Of a stretch of 64,000 nucleotides of DNA, positions 36,761 through 45,641 are shown piece by piece. Within the stretch, counting starts at the first letter, position 1. Each line of letters begins with the position of its first letter. The translations under genes were made by a program, and so were the position numbers. Location of the stretch: positions 1,364,597 through 1,428,596 of the forward strand of contig LR590083.2 in NCBI GenBank assembly GCA_901457705.2, written 5' to 3'. The notes under the pieces are model-generated. The model was not told the origin of the DNA and did not search any database. It was given only the letters and a program-made list of their open reading frames with translations. This stretch comes from Beijerinckiaceae bacterium RH AL1 (GTDB lineage: Bacteria > Pseudomonadota > Alphaproteobacteria > Rhizobiales > Beijerinckiaceae).

Positions 36761-37762
36761 CTAGGAGGTCGAGAGATCGCCGGCGTCGCTGCCGTCCTTG
36801 GCGAAAAAGCGAGCCCGGCACTCGGGGTGCTGCGCCATCAACGCCCGCGCCTCGGCCGGGCTCGAGGCGAACAGCGCCGTCGCGAGCCCGTTGGCGACGA
36901 GCCCCGTCGGCGCCTCGACGGTGATCGAGGACCAGTGCGGCGGCGAGTAGCCGGTGCGCGGATCGAAGATGTGGTGGTCGCGGAAGTCCGGCGAGAAGTA
37001 CGTCTTGTAGTCGCCCGACGTCGCGGCGAAGCGCCGGAACGGATCGAGCGTGAAGGCGATGCGGTCGACGTCGCGCGGGTCGGCGACGCCGAGCCGCCAG
37101 GGACGCCCCTCGGGATGGTTGCCGCGGGCGCCGAACTCGCCGGTGTCGATGAAGGCGTGCGCGATGCCGTGCTCGGCCAGCACCGCCATCACGACATCGG
37201 TCGCGTAGCTCTGGTTGATCGAGTTCAGCGTGACGGCCATGCCCGGCCGGTCGAAGACGATGGCATCGTCGCCGATCGAGACGCCGCGCCAGTCGATGCG
37301 TGCCAGCACCGGCGCGAGGTCCGCGGCCGTCGGGCGCCGCCCGGCAGCATGGGCTGCCGCCCAGTGATCCCACAGCGGCTGCACGGTGTAGTCGAAGCGC
37401 CCGTCCGTCTTGCGCGACAGCTCGGCGCCGTAGCGCAGCATCGTCAGCAGGTGTCGGCAGGGGCGCTCGAGGCGACCGTCGCGATTGAGGCGCGAGACCT
37501 CGGCCTCCGGCCTGTAGACCGAGGACGCGTTCTCGACGTCGCGGATGGCGCGGAAGCCCGCGTCGAGCGCCGCCTCGAGCGCGTCGGCATCCGGGCCGGC
37601 GACCGTCAGCGCGACGCTGGTCTGGAAGGCGACGCCTGCGCGCGTGCGCAGCACCAATCCATGGGTCTGCGCCAGCGCGCCGAATGCGGTGCGCCCGCCG
37701 GCCGCGACGGCCAACAGGCCGGTCGCTCCGACCAGCGCCTTGCGTCGGGAAACATGCGTCAT
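36761..37762 (-). CDS. apbE: FAD:protein FMN transferase (ApbE family)
   Basis: Periplasmic flavin transferase that attaches FMN to Thr/Ser of target proteins such as NosR/RnfG/NqrC, 333 residues with a Tat-like signal (SRRKALVGATGLLAVAAGG). Motifs: VENASSVYRPEAEVSRLNRDG (key SVYRPEAEVSRLN), DGRFDYTVQPLWDHW, the Mg/FAD site HAFIDTGEFGARGNHPEGRPW, and AATSGDYKTYFSP, then HHIFDPRTGYSP. The usual NxGG of the Mg site is replaced by DTGE here, as in some divergent members. Start at 37762 or 37777. It is the obvious enzyme to flavinylate T157 of the neighbouring NosR-like protein. Confidence 0.9.
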   Translation of the reverse strand: MTHVSRRKALVGATGLLAVAAGGRTAFGALAQTHGLVLRTRAGVAFQTSVALTVAGPDADALEAALDAGFRAIRDVENASSVYRPEAEVSRLNRDGRLERPCRHLLTMLRYGAELSRKTDGRFDYTVQPLWDHWAAAHAAGRRPTAADLAPVLARIDWRGVSIGDDAIVFDRPGMAVTLNSINQSYATDVVMAVLAEHGIAHAFIDTGEFGARGNHPEGRPWRLGVADPRDVDRIAFTLDPFRRFAATSGDYKTYFSPDFRDHHIFDPRTGYSPPHWSSITVEAPTGLVANGLATALFASSPAEARALMAQHPECRARFFAKDGSDAGDLSTS

Positions 37763-37809
37763 CGGTCGCTTTTGCATGCGCGAGCTATCGAACCGCCGAC
37801 GCCAAAAAG

Positions 37810-37833
37810 AAAGCCCGCCGAGCGGCGGGCTTT
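37810..37833 (-). terminator. rho-independent terminator
   Basis: Stem AAAGCCCGCC / GGCGGGCTTT with loop GAGC; on the minus strand it is followed by TCTTTTTGG. It sits 28 bp after the stop of serine-glyoxylate aminotransferase (minus strand). Confidence 0.85.
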
Positions 37834-37860
37834 CCGGGTCGTGGAAGCGGTGGAGCAGCC

Positions 37861-39072
37861 TTACTCGGCCGCCTGACGCATCGGCGCCTTGCTCTGGTGC
37901 GCGGCGATGACCTCCATCGCCGCCTGCACGCCGCCCTTCTTGTGCGGGATGCCGGCGACCTCGAGGCCCATCTCGACGCCGGCGAGGGCGCCCATGATGG
38001 TGAGGTCGTTGGTGTCCGCGAGATGGCCGATGCGGAAGATCTTGTCGGCGATCTTGTTGAGGCCGGCGCCGAGCGACATGTCGAACGTGTCGAGCACGAC
38101 CTTGCGGAAGGCGTCGGCGCCCTTCTCGCCCGGCATCATCACGGCGGTCATCACGGGCGACTCGTAGCGCGCCTCGCGGCAGAGCAACTCGAGGCCCCAG
38201 GTGCGCACGGCGGCGCGGGTCGCCTCGCCGTGGCGCTTGTGGCGGGCGAAGATGTTGTCGAGCCCTTCCTCGTGCATGAGGTCGATGGCGACGTCGAGGC
38301 CGTAGAGCAGGGTGGTCGCCGGCGTGTAGGGGAAGAAGCCGTTCTTGTTGTTCGTGATCATGTCCGACCACGACCAGTAGCCCTTCGGCAGCTTCGACGT
38401 CTCCATCGCCTTCAGCGCCTTGGCGCTCACCGCGTTGAAGGCGAGGCCCGGCGGCAGCATCAGGCCCTTCTGCGAGCCGGCGACGGCGACGTCGATGCCC
38501 CACTCGTCGAAGCGGAAGTCGGCCGAGCCGAGGCCCGACACGGTGTCGACCATGAACAGGGCAGGGTGGTTGTTGTCGTCGATCACCTTGCGGATCGCCG
38601 CGAGGTCGGAGAGCAGGCCGCCCGACGTCTCGTGGTGGACCACGCAGACCGCCTTGATCTCGTGGTTCTTGTCCTCGCGCAGCTTCTCGTCGATCTTCTG
38701 CGGGTCGACGCCGGTGCGCCAGTCCGAGGGGATGAAGTCGGGCTTGAGACCGAGGCGTTCGGCCAGCGCCTTCCAGAGGGTCGCGAACTGCCCGGTCTCG
38801 TACATGAGGACCTTGTCGCCGGGGTTCAGCGTGTTGGTCATGCCCGATTCCCAGGCGCCCGAGCCCGAGGCGGGGAAGATGATGACCGTGCTCTGTGTCT
38901 TGAAGACCGTCTTCACCTTCTCGAGCACGCGCTTGGCCAGCACCTGGAACTGCGGGCCGCGGTGGTCGAGCACCTGGTAGTCCATCGCGCGCAGGACGCG
39001 ATCGGGGACCGGCACGGGGCCGGGAATCTGCAGGAAGTGACGGCCGGGCTTACGCGGGGTGCTGGCGCTCAT
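37861..39072 (-). CDS. sgaA: serine--glyoxylate aminotransferase
   Basis: PLP-dependent class V aminotransferase, 403 residues, converting serine plus glyoxylate to hydroxypyruvate plus glycine, a key serine-cycle and photorespiration-type step. Evidence: GRHFLQIPGPVPVPDRVLRAM at the N-terminus, FPASGSGAWES, VHHETSGGLL, DTVSGLGSADFRFDEWGID and the PLP lysine in AGSQKGLMLPPGLAF. The length and ends are those of bacterial SGAT. ATG at 39072. Adjacent to the quinoprotein alcohol dehydrogenase set, which suggests C1/C2 metabolism, though other serine-cycle genes are not in this window and the enzyme is common in Hyphomicrobiales. Confidence 0.93.
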   Translation of the reverse strand: MSASTPRKPGRHFLQIPGPVPVPDRVLRAMDYQVLDHRGPQFQVLAKRVLEKVKTVFKTQSTVIIFPASGSGAWESGMTNTLNPGDKVLMYETGQFATLWKALAERLGLKPDFIPSDWRTGVDPQKIDEKLREDKNHEIKAVCVVHHETSGGLLSDLAAIRKVIDDNNHPALFMVDTVSGLGSADFRFDEWGIDVAVAGSQKGLMLPPGLAFNAVSAKALKAMETSKLPKGYWSWSDMITNNKNGFFPYTPATTLLYGLDVAIDLMHEEGLDNIFARHKRHGEATRAAVRTWGLELLCREARYESPVMTAVMMPGEKGADAFRKVVLDTFDMSLGAGLNKIADKIFRIGHLADTNDLTIMGALAGVEMGLEVAGIPHKKGGVQAAMEVIAAHQSKAPMRQAAE

Positions 39073-39330
39073 GAGGGAATCCTTTCCTCCCGATTGATTG
39101 TTTCTATTGTTCGGACGCGCGAGGGCCCGCCCAAAAATCAAAGCGTTGCAGGGAATTAGGGCTGCCTGCCCCGTCGATCAACTCCAATTTTCTTTGTCGA
39201 TCGATAGCGAAAATTGTTGCGATGCTTCCTATCAACGTCGCGTCGCGGCGGCGGGTTGCGACCACGGCGGACCTCGACGAACGGCAACGTTCGTGCCTCT
39301 CTCGCCGCCGTCCTCATCCGGAGCCAAGCC

Positions 39331-39708
39331 ATGCGCTGCGTCACCCTCGCCACGGCCGTGGCGTTCTCGCTCCTCGCGGTCCCGCTGGCGGCGGCCGCCG
39401 GCTGCCAGAAGGGCCTCGCCAGCGCGCCGTTCATCGGGGCCGCCGACATGCGGGCGATCGACCGGGCGGCCGACCACCTGCCGGCGCATCGCCCGGGCCT
39501 CCTGCATCTCTCGGTCGGGGCGGCGGTGCCGCGCAGCCTCGCCCGCAAGCCGCTGCCGGCCGCCGTCGCGAGGATCCTGCCGCAGTACAAGGGCGCCGGC
39601 TACACGGCGTTTCGCGTCGGCAAGCGCCTCGTCATCGTCAACCCGCACGGCATCTTGACCTACATCATGCCTATCGGGCCCGTAACCAATCCGGGAAACT
39701 GCCCCTAG
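39331..39708 (+). CDS. secreted DUF1236-like protein
   Basis: A 125-residue periplasmic protein. Signal peptide MRCVTLATAVAFSLLAVPLAAAAG. The mature region has LSVGAAVPRSLARKPLPAAVARILPQYKGAGYTAFRVGKRLVIVNPHG (core V-P-x6-P-L-P and K-x-LVIVNPHG), which fits the DUF1236-type fold where a strand-turn-strand unit ends in 'VIVDP'. Two Cys (GCQKG and GNCP) could pair. ATG at 39331 after CCGGAG. Function unknown. Confidence 0.7.
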   Translation: MRCVTLATAVAFSLLAVPLAAAAGCQKGLASAPFIGAADMRAIDRAADHLPAHRPGLLHLSVGAAVPRSLARKPLPAAVARILPQYKGAGYTAFRVGKRLVIVNPHGILTYIMPIGPVTNPGNCP

Positions 39709-39780
39709 GGCAACGGCCGGCGCGTGTTGAAAGCCTAGTCGATTTTGCCTAAGCCGTCGCTCAACGTGGCGGAGTGCGAC

Positions 39781-40500
39781 ATGGCTGACGAGACGAAGTG
39801 GCGCCGGGTCGTCGTCAAGCTGTCCGGCGAGGCGCTGCAGGGGCGCCAGAGCCACGGGCTCGATCCCGCCGTGCTCTCCCGCATCGCCGCCGACCTCGCC
39901 CGCGCGTCGCAGCTCGGCTTCGAGGTGGCGGTCGTCGTCGGCGGCGGCAACTTCTTCCGCGGCATCCAGGGCGCCGATTCCGGCATCGAGCGGGCGCGTG
40001 CCGATTCGATCGGCATGCTGGCGACGGTGATGAATGGGCTCGCTTTGGAATTCGCGATCGAGAAGGCCGGCAAGCCGGCGCGCGTGCTCTCCGCCGTTCC
40101 CATGCCTTCGCTCTGCGAGCCGTACTCGCGGCAGGCGGCGCTGCATCACTTGGCGAAGGGCCGCATCGTCATCCTCGCCGGCGGCACCGGCAACCCGTTC
40201 TTCACGACCGACACCGGCGCGGTGCTGCGCGGGGCCGAGCTCTCCTGCGACGCGATCCTCAAGGCGACGCAGGTCGACGGCGTCTATTCCGCCGACCCCA
40301 AGCGCGACCCCGCGGCCACGCGCTACGACGTGCTGACCCACGACGAGGCGATCGCCAAGAACCTCGCGGTGATGGATACCGCCGCTTTCGCCCTTGCTCG
40401 CGAGAACCGAATTCCGATAATCGTCTTCTCCATCCAGACGGACGGCGCGATTTCCGACGCGCTCGAAGGGAAGGCGACCGCGACCCTCGTCAAGCCCTAG
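39781..40500 (+). CDS. pyrH: UMP kinase
   Basis: Phosphorylates UMP to UDP, 239 residues with the amino-acid-kinase fold. Signatures: [34 protein letters not shown] and [16 protein letters not shown] at 39781 with GGCGGAG upstream; an upstream in-frame extension to 39745 is unlikely. In most alphaproteobacteria rpsB-tsf precede pyrH; here a DUF1236-like gene lies upstream instead. First gene of the pyrH-frr-uppS-cdsA-dxr-rseP-bamA run. Confidence 0.95.
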   Translation: MADETKWRRVVVKLSGEALQGRQSHGLDPAVLSRIAADLARASQLGFEVAVVVGGGNFFRGIQGADSGIERARADSIGMLATVMNGLALEFAIEKAGKPARVLSAVPMPSLCEPYSRQAALHHLAKGRIVILAGGTGNPFFTTDTGAVLRGAELSCDAILKATQVDGVYSADPKRDPAATRYDVLTHDEAIAKNLAVMDTAAFALARENRIPIIVFSIQTDGAISDALEGKATATLVKP

Positions 40501-40567
40501 GCGTTCCGCCTTTCCGAATTGCCGAGCGGCCGCGCGAGCTGGCTCCGAGGCCGGCTGCGAAGAAGGT

Positions 40568-41134
40568 ATGTCCATGAGCCAGGGTTTTGATCTGCCGGAC
40601 TTGAAGCGCCGCATGCAAGGCGCCGTGCAGACGCTGCGCCACGAGCTCGGCGGCCTGCGCACCGGGCGCGCTTCGGCGAGCCTGCTCGAGCCGATCGAGG
40701 TCGAGGCCTACGGCCAGAGGATGCCGATCAACCAGGTGGCGACGCTGAGCGTGCCGGAGGCGCGCATGCTGTCGGTGCAGGTCTGGGACAAGAGCATGGT
40801 GGGCGCCGTCGAGAAGGCGATCCGTGATTCGAACCTCGGCCTGTCGCCGACGACCGAGGGCCAGATCCTGCGCATCCGCATCCCGGAGCTCAACGAGCAG
40901 CGGCGCAAGGAGATGGTCAAGATCGCCCACCGCTACAGCGAGGAGGCGCGCGTCGCCGTCCGCCATGTCCGCCGCGACGGCATCGACACGCTGAAGCGCC
41001 TCGCAAAGGACAAGGAAATCAGCGAGGACGACCAGAAGAAGCTCGAGGGCGACGTGCAGAAAGTCACCGACCAGTATGTCGCCGAGATCGACCAGACGCT
41101 GGCGACCAAGGAAGGCGAGATCATGCAGGTCTAG
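40568..41134 (+). CDS. frr: ribosome recycling factor
   Basis: A 188-residue RRF, which splits the post-termination ribosome with EF-G. Typical features are [26 protein letters not shown]-like [49 protein letters not shown] (key EERRKEMVK-type motif) and the C-terminal coiled-coil helix. A second Met two codons in (40574) is an equally good start. Standard neighbour of pyrH. Confidence 0.96.
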   Translation: MSMSQGFDLPDLKRRMQGAVQTLRHELGGLRTGRASASLLEPIEVEAYGQRMPINQVATLSVPEARMLSVQVWDKSMVGAVEKAIRDSNLGLSPTTEGQILRIRIPELNEQRRKEMVKIAHRYSEEARVAVRHVRRDGIDTLKRLAKDKEISEDDQKKLEGDVQKVTDQYVAEIDQTLATKEGEIMQV

Positions 41135-41227
41135 GCCGACGTGCCTCAGGCTTGCGGTAGCGTTCGTGTTTTGCGGTAGAACCTCGAGTGAGGCGGCCCG
41201 AGCCGTCGTCGCGTAACCGGAAGGTCG

Positions 41228-42019
41228 ATGTCCAGTCTCGCTGAGGATCAGTCGATCGTCGGCCCCAGGACCGCGCAGGCGGCGCAGGGCCGGCCCTCGC
41301 ACGTCGGCCTGATCATGGACGGCAACGGGCGCTGGGCGTCGAGCCGCGGGCTGCCGCGCCTCGAGGGCCACAGGCGCGGCGTCGAGGCGCTGCGCGGCGC
41401 CGTGCGCACGGCGATCGAGTGCTCGCTCGAATACCTCACGGTCTACTCCTTCTCAGTCGAGAACTGGTCGCGCCCCTTCGAGGAGGTCCAGGACCTGATG
41501 GGCCTGCTCAAGCGGTTCATCCGCAAGGACCTCATCGAGCTGCACGACGCGGGCGTCCGGGTGCGGGTGATCGGCCATCGCGACAACCTGCAGCCCGATA
41601 TCCGCAAGCTGCTCGAAGAGGCCGAGGCGCTGACGCGGCTGAACCAGGGGCTGACCCTCGTCGTCGCCTTCAACTACGGCGGCCGCCAGGAGATCGCCGC
41701 CGCGACGCGGGCGGTCGCGCTGGCCTATGCCGCGGGCCAGATCGGCGAGGAGGAGATCGACGCCGCGCTGATCAGCCGCTTCCTCGACACATCGGGGATC
41801 CCCGATCCCGACCTCATCATCCGCACCTCGGGCGAGCAGCGGCTGTCGAACTTCCTGCTCTGGCAGTCGGCCTACAGCGAGTTCGTGTTCCTGCCGGTGC
41901 TGTGGCCGGACTTCGACCGCGAGGCCTTCATCGGCGCGCTCGCCCAGTTCGCGGCGCGCGAGCGACGGTTCGGCGGCCTCGTCGCGGCGCGCTCGGCTGC
42001 GGCGAGGACGGGCTCGTGA
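41228..42019 (+). CDS. uppS: isoprenyl transferase (undecaprenyl diphosphate synthase)
   Basis: Cis-prenyl transferase making undecaprenyl diphosphate for peptidoglycan and polysaccharide export, 263 residues. Catalytic motif [16 protein letters not shown] (Asp and Arg/Trp), [25 protein letters not shown] and the C-terminal [25 protein letters not shown] with the Glu for Mg. The start follows GGAAGGTCG. Fits the usual order frr-uppS-cdsA. Confidence 0.95.
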   Translation: MSSLAEDQSIVGPRTAQAAQGRPSHVGLIMDGNGRWASSRGLPRLEGHRRGVEALRGAVRTAIECSLEYLTVYSFSVENWSRPFEEVQDLMGLLKRFIRKDLIELHDAGVRVRVIGHRDNLQPDIRKLLEEAEALTRLNQGLTLVVAFNYGGRQEIAAATRAVALAYAAGQIGEEEIDAALISRFLDTSGIPDPDLIIRTSGEQRLSNFLLWQSAYSEFVFLPVLWPDFDREAFIGALAQFAARERRFGGLVAARSAAARTGS

Positions 42020-42039
42020 GCCGAAGCCGGTAGCAGATC

Positions 42040-42897
42040 GTGGAAGGCTCGACTGACGCTGGTCCCGAGATCGCCGCCAAGCGACGCTGGGGAGACCTCG
42101 GTGTGCGGGCCGTGTCGGGCCTCGTGCTCATCGCCGTCGCGCTCGTAACTGCCCGGGTCGGCGGCCCGCTCTTCCTAATCACCTGGATCGTCGCCTCCGC
42201 GGCCATCTTCTGGGAGTGGCAGCGTCTCCCTGGAGCGGCCGCGATGTCGCGGCTCGTCGTCGGCTTCGTCGCGCTCGTCGCGGCCGCCATTGCCGCGGCT
42301 GCCGATTCGACCCTGCTGGCTCTCTTGATCCTCGCCGTCGGAGCCGGCGTGCTCGCCGCCATCCCGGCCGCGGATCGCCTATGGGCAGCAGCCGGCCTCG
42401 TCTACGCGGGCCTCCTCGTCGTCGCGCTCGTCTCGCTGCGCTCGTCGTTCCCGTTCGGCAGCCACGCCATCATCTGGCTCTTCGCCACCGTCTGGTCGAC
42501 GGACGTCTTCGCCTATTTCGGCGGCCGGCTGATCGGCGGCCCAAAGATCTGGCCGCGCGTGTCGCCGTCGAAGACATGGTCGGGGACGCTGACGGGGCTT
42601 GCCGCCGGTGCGCTCTTCGGCACTTGGGTGGTGCTGCGCGACCCGCCGGCGCCGACCCCGATGGCGCCGATCTTCCTGCTCAGTCTCGCGGCGGCGGCCC
42701 TGTCGCAGGTCGGCGATGCCTTCGAATCCGCCATCAAGCGTCATTTCGGCGTCAAGGACTCGAGCAATCTCATCCCCGGCCACGGGGGCGTGATGGATCG
42801 GCTGGACGGATTCATCGCAGCCGCGGTGTTCGCCTTCGTGTTCGGGCTCATCCGGGCGCAGACCACGGTCGCCGGTGGCCTTTTCTACTGGCCCTAA
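42040..42897 (+). CDS. cdsA: phosphatidate cytidylyltransferase
   Basis: Integral membrane enzyme making CDP-diacylglycerol, 285 residues with about eight spans. Signature near the C-terminus: WPRVSPSKTWSGTLTGLAAG and GDAFESAIKRHFGVKDSSNLIPGHGGVMDRLDGF (key DSS, PGHGGVMDRLDG), containing the catalytic Asp residues. The GTG at 42040 is the likely start, 20 bp after uppS stops. The 3' end is within 10 bp of dxr. Confidence 0.94.
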   Translation: MEGSTDAGPEIAAKRRWGDLGVRAVSGLVLIAVALVTARVGGPLFLITWIVASAAIFWEWQRLPGAAAMSRLVVGFVALVAAAIAAAADSTLLALLILAVGAGVLAAIPAADRLWAAAGLVYAGLLVVALVSLRSSFPFGSHAIIWLFATVWSTDVFAYFGGRLIGGPKIWPRVSPSKTWSGTLTGLAAGALFGTWVVLRDPPAPTPMAPIFLLSLAAAALSQVGDAFESAIKRHFGVKDSSNLIPGHGGVMDRLDGFIAAAVFAFVFGLIRAQTTVAGGLFYWP

Positions 42898-42905
42898 ACG
42901 AGCCT

Positions 42906-44138
42906 ATGGGTAAGCGCATGGATCAGATCGTCGGCTCCCGGGACAATCATGCAGCGACGCGCCAGCCCCGCGTCATCACGGTGCTCGGCGCGACCGGCTC
43001 GATCGGCCGCTCCACCGAGGAGATCCTGCTCGGCGCACCCGACGACTTCTCTGTCGCCGCCGTCGCCGGCGGCCGCGATGCCCAGGCGCTGGCGAAGACG
43101 GCGATCCGCCTGAAGGCCTCGTTCGCCGCGCTCGCCGATCCCGACGGCTATGCCGAGCTCAAGGACGCGCTGGCCGGCACGGGCATCACGGCCGCGGCCG
43201 GAGACGAGGCGGTCATCGAGGCGGCGCTGCACCCCTCGGACCTCGTGATCGGCGCGATCGCCGGCGCGGCCGGGGTGCGGCCGACCTTCGCCGCGCTCGA
43301 GGCGGGGCGCACGATCGCGCTTGCCAACAAGGAATGCCTCGTCTGCGCCGGGCCGGCCTTCATGCGGCAGGCCGAATCCTCGGGCACGCGCCTCCTGCCG
43401 GTCGACAGCGAGCACAACGCCATCTTCCAGGCGCTCGGCGACGCCGACCTCGCCTCGATCGAGATGATGACGCTGACGGCCTCCGGAGGCCCGTTCCGCT
43501 CGTGGACGCGCGAGCAGATCGCCGAGGCGACGCCCGAGCAGGCGCTGGCGCATCCCAACTGGGCGATGGGGCCGAAGGTCACGATCGATTGCGCCGGCCT
43601 CATGAACAAGGGCCTCGAAGTCATTGAGGCGCATCATATTTTCGGCATCGAGGCGGCGCGGCTCGACGTGCTGGTCCATGCCCAGTCGATCGTCCACGGC
43701 CTCGTCAGCTTCACCGATGGGTCGGTGACGGCGGGCCTCGCCTCGCCCGACATGAAGGTGCCGATCGGCCACTGCCTCGGCTACCCCGATCGTTTGCGCA
43801 CGAAGGCGCGCCGGCTCGACCTCGCGACGATCGGCACGCTCACGTTCGAGCGGCCGGATCTCGAGCGCTTCCCGGCGCTCAGGGTTGCGCTCGACTCGCT
43901 CAGGGCGGGGCAGGGGATGCCGACGGTGATGAACGCGGCGAACGAGATCGCCGTCGAGGCCTTTCTGAAAAAGCTGATTTCCTTCCACGACATCGCCCGC
44001 CTCGTTGAAGAGGCCTGCGAAGCGGCGTCCCGCGACGGCACGGCGGGCGAGCTGGTCACGATCGAGGACGCGCTCGGCGTTGACCATGTTGTGAGAGAAA
44101 GGACGAGGTCGGCCCTCCAACGCCTCGACGTGGGCTGA
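42906..44138 (+). CDS. dxr: 1-deoxy-D-xylulose 5-phosphate reductoisomerase
   Basis: Second step of the MEP isoprenoid pathway, 410 residues. NADPH site GATGSIGRST, LANKECLVCAG, the metal/substrate motif PVDSEHNAIFQ, SGGPFRSW loop, HPNWAMGPKVTIDCAGLMNKG and EAHHIFG. A longer open frame running upstream through cdsA is a shadow. The start is taken as the ATG at 42906; 42918 is also possible. The product supplies IPP/DMAPP for the UppS product encoded upstream. Confidence 0.95.
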   Translation: MGKRMDQIVGSRDNHAATRQPRVITVLGATGSIGRSTEEILLGAPDDFSVAAVAGGRDAQALAKTAIRLKASFAALADPDGYAELKDALAGTGITAAAGDEAVIEAALHPSDLVIGAIAGAAGVRPTFAALEAGRTIALANKECLVCAGPAFMRQAESSGTRLLPVDSEHNAIFQALGDADLASIEMMTLTASGGPFRSWTREQIAEATPEQALAHPNWAMGPKVTIDCAGLMNKGLEVIEAHHIFGIEAARLDVLVHAQSIVHGLVSFTDGSVTAGLASPDMKVPIGHCLGYPDRLRTKARRLDLATIGTLTFERPDLERFPALRVALDSLRAGQGMPTVMNAANEIAVEAFLKKLISFHDIARLVEEACEAASRDGTAGELVTIEDALGVDHVVRERTRSALQRLDVG

Positions 44139-44226
44139 TTTTTAACGGATCAATAACCATGTGATCCGCGCATCGGCAGCCCTAGCGGCGCCGCTCTGCA
44201 GGTGCGGGCGCGGCTGGAGGCCACTG

Positions 44227-45384
44227 GTGTCGCTGTATTCCGTCTTCATCAACGTCGTACCCTACGTCTGCCTGCTTCTGGTGATCGTGCTCGTGCACGA
44301 GCTCGGGCACTTCCTCGTTGGCCGCTGGTGCGGCGTGAAGGTCGATGCCTTCTCGCTCGGCTTCGGGCCGGAGATCGCCCATTACGTCGATCGCAAAGGC
44401 ACGCGCTGGCGCCTCGCCGCGCTGCCGCTCGGCGGCTACGTCAAGTTCCACGGCGACGCCAACGGCGCCTCGGCGCCGGATGCCGAGGGCCTGTCGGCGA
44501 TGCCGACGGCCGAGCGCGCGGTGACCCTGCACGGGCAGAACGTGTGGCGGCGCATCGCCATCGTCGCCGCCGGTCCCGCCGCCAACATGATCTTCGCCTT
44601 CGTGGTCTTCGCGAGCCTGTTCCACTTCAACGGCCGCGTCGTCGTCAGGCCCGAGGTCATGACGGTGGTCGCCGGGGGGCCGGCCGAGAATGCGGGCTTC
44701 CAGAAGAAGGATATCATCAAGTCGGTCGATGGCACCCCGATCGAGTCCTTCGAGGACATGCAGCGTATCCTGCTGCTTAGCGACGGCGCGCCGCTCAATG
44801 TCGTGGTCGATCGCGCGGGGACACCCGTCACGCTGACGCCGCTGCCGCTGCCGCACACGCAGCAGACGCCGTTCGGGCCGATGCGCACCATGATGATCGG
44901 CGTGCAGGCGCCGAACGTCGCCGGCGCGATGTGGATGCAGACCTACGGCTGGGCCGAATCGTCGAGGATGGCGGTCTCCGAGATCTCGTTCCGCATCCAG
45001 ACGATCCTGCACTTTTTCAAAGGCCTGGCAGTCGGCACGGCCTCGACAGACGAGCTGTCCGGCCCGATCCGCATCGCCCAGGTGACCGGCATCCTCGCGC
45101 AGGAGGGCTTGATTCCGCTGGTCTATCTCGCCGGCGTGCTGTCCGTGTCGATCGGCTTCCTGAACCTCCTGCCGATCCCGATGCTCGACGGCGGCTACCT
45201 GATGTTCTTCGCCTTCGAGGTGATCCGCGGCAAGGAGCTGCCGAAGCGGGCGCAGGAGGTCGGCTACCGGATCGGCCTGACGGTCGTGGCGAGCCTCATG
45301 ATCTTCGTCGCCTACAACGACATCGCGCGCACGTACCAGTCGATCGTTCAGGCTCGCGCGACGCAAACCACGACTAACAAATAG
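44227..45384 (+). CDS. rseP: RIP metalloprotease RseP
   Basis: Intramembrane site-2 protease acting in the envelope stress (sigma-E type) cascade. The GTG at 44227 has GGAGG 6 nt upstream, giving 385 residues; a GTG at 44161 would add 22. Catalytic VLVHELGHFLVGRWCGVKV, FGPE..H, GGYVKFHGD, one visible PDZ region (VMTVVAGGPAENAGFQKKDIIKSVDGTPIESFED, key GGPAENAGF) and NLLPIPMLDGGYL with the third zinc ligand. Alphaproteobacterial members have a single PDZ domain, as here. Followed by bamA. Confidence 0.94.
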   Translation: MSLYSVFINVVPYVCLLLVIVLVHELGHFLVGRWCGVKVDAFSLGFGPEIAHYVDRKGTRWRLAALPLGGYVKFHGDANGASAPDAEGLSAMPTAERAVTLHGQNVWRRIAIVAAGPAANMIFAFVVFASLFHFNGRVVVRPEVMTVVAGGPAENAGFQKKDIIKSVDGTPIESFEDMQRILLLSDGAPLNVVVDRAGTPVTLTPLPLPHTQQTPFGPMRTMMIGVQAPNVAGAMWMQTYGWAESSRMAVSEISFRIQTILHFFKGLAVGTASTDELSGPIRIAQVTGILAQEGLIPLVYLAGVLSVSIGFLNLLPIPMLDGGYLMFFAFEVIRGKELPKRAQEVGYRIGLTVVASLMIFVAYNDIARTYQSIVQARATQTTTNK

Positions 45385-45395
45385 CAACCGATAAC

Positions 45396-45424
45396 AGAGG
45401 GTTAACCTTGTCTGTTAACCCTCT
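45396..45424. terminator. inverted repeat between rseP and bamA
   Basis: Perfect stem AGAGGGTTAAC / GTTAACCCTCT with loop CTTGTCT, 12 bp after the rseP stop. It lacks a clear T-tract on the plus strand, so it may be a weak terminator, an attenuator or a protein-binding dyad between two genes that are usually cotranscribed. Confidence 0.5.
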
Positions 45425-45641
45425 CATTACCGTGAAGCGTGTCTTGACCGCCACGGGAGGGGTAAAACGGGGCTGACGGACCGTTCGCCGTTTTCTAGCC
45501 CCGGTAAAGCAGGTAGAACCGGACGTAGGGGTGGAGGCGACTGCGCAAGCGGATGCCTCCAGTGTCCGGGTGCGCTTCGCGGACCCGGTCGCCGCCAGAA
45601 AGCGGCGTAAAGCGAAAATGCATGCGGGGGCCGGACCGGTA

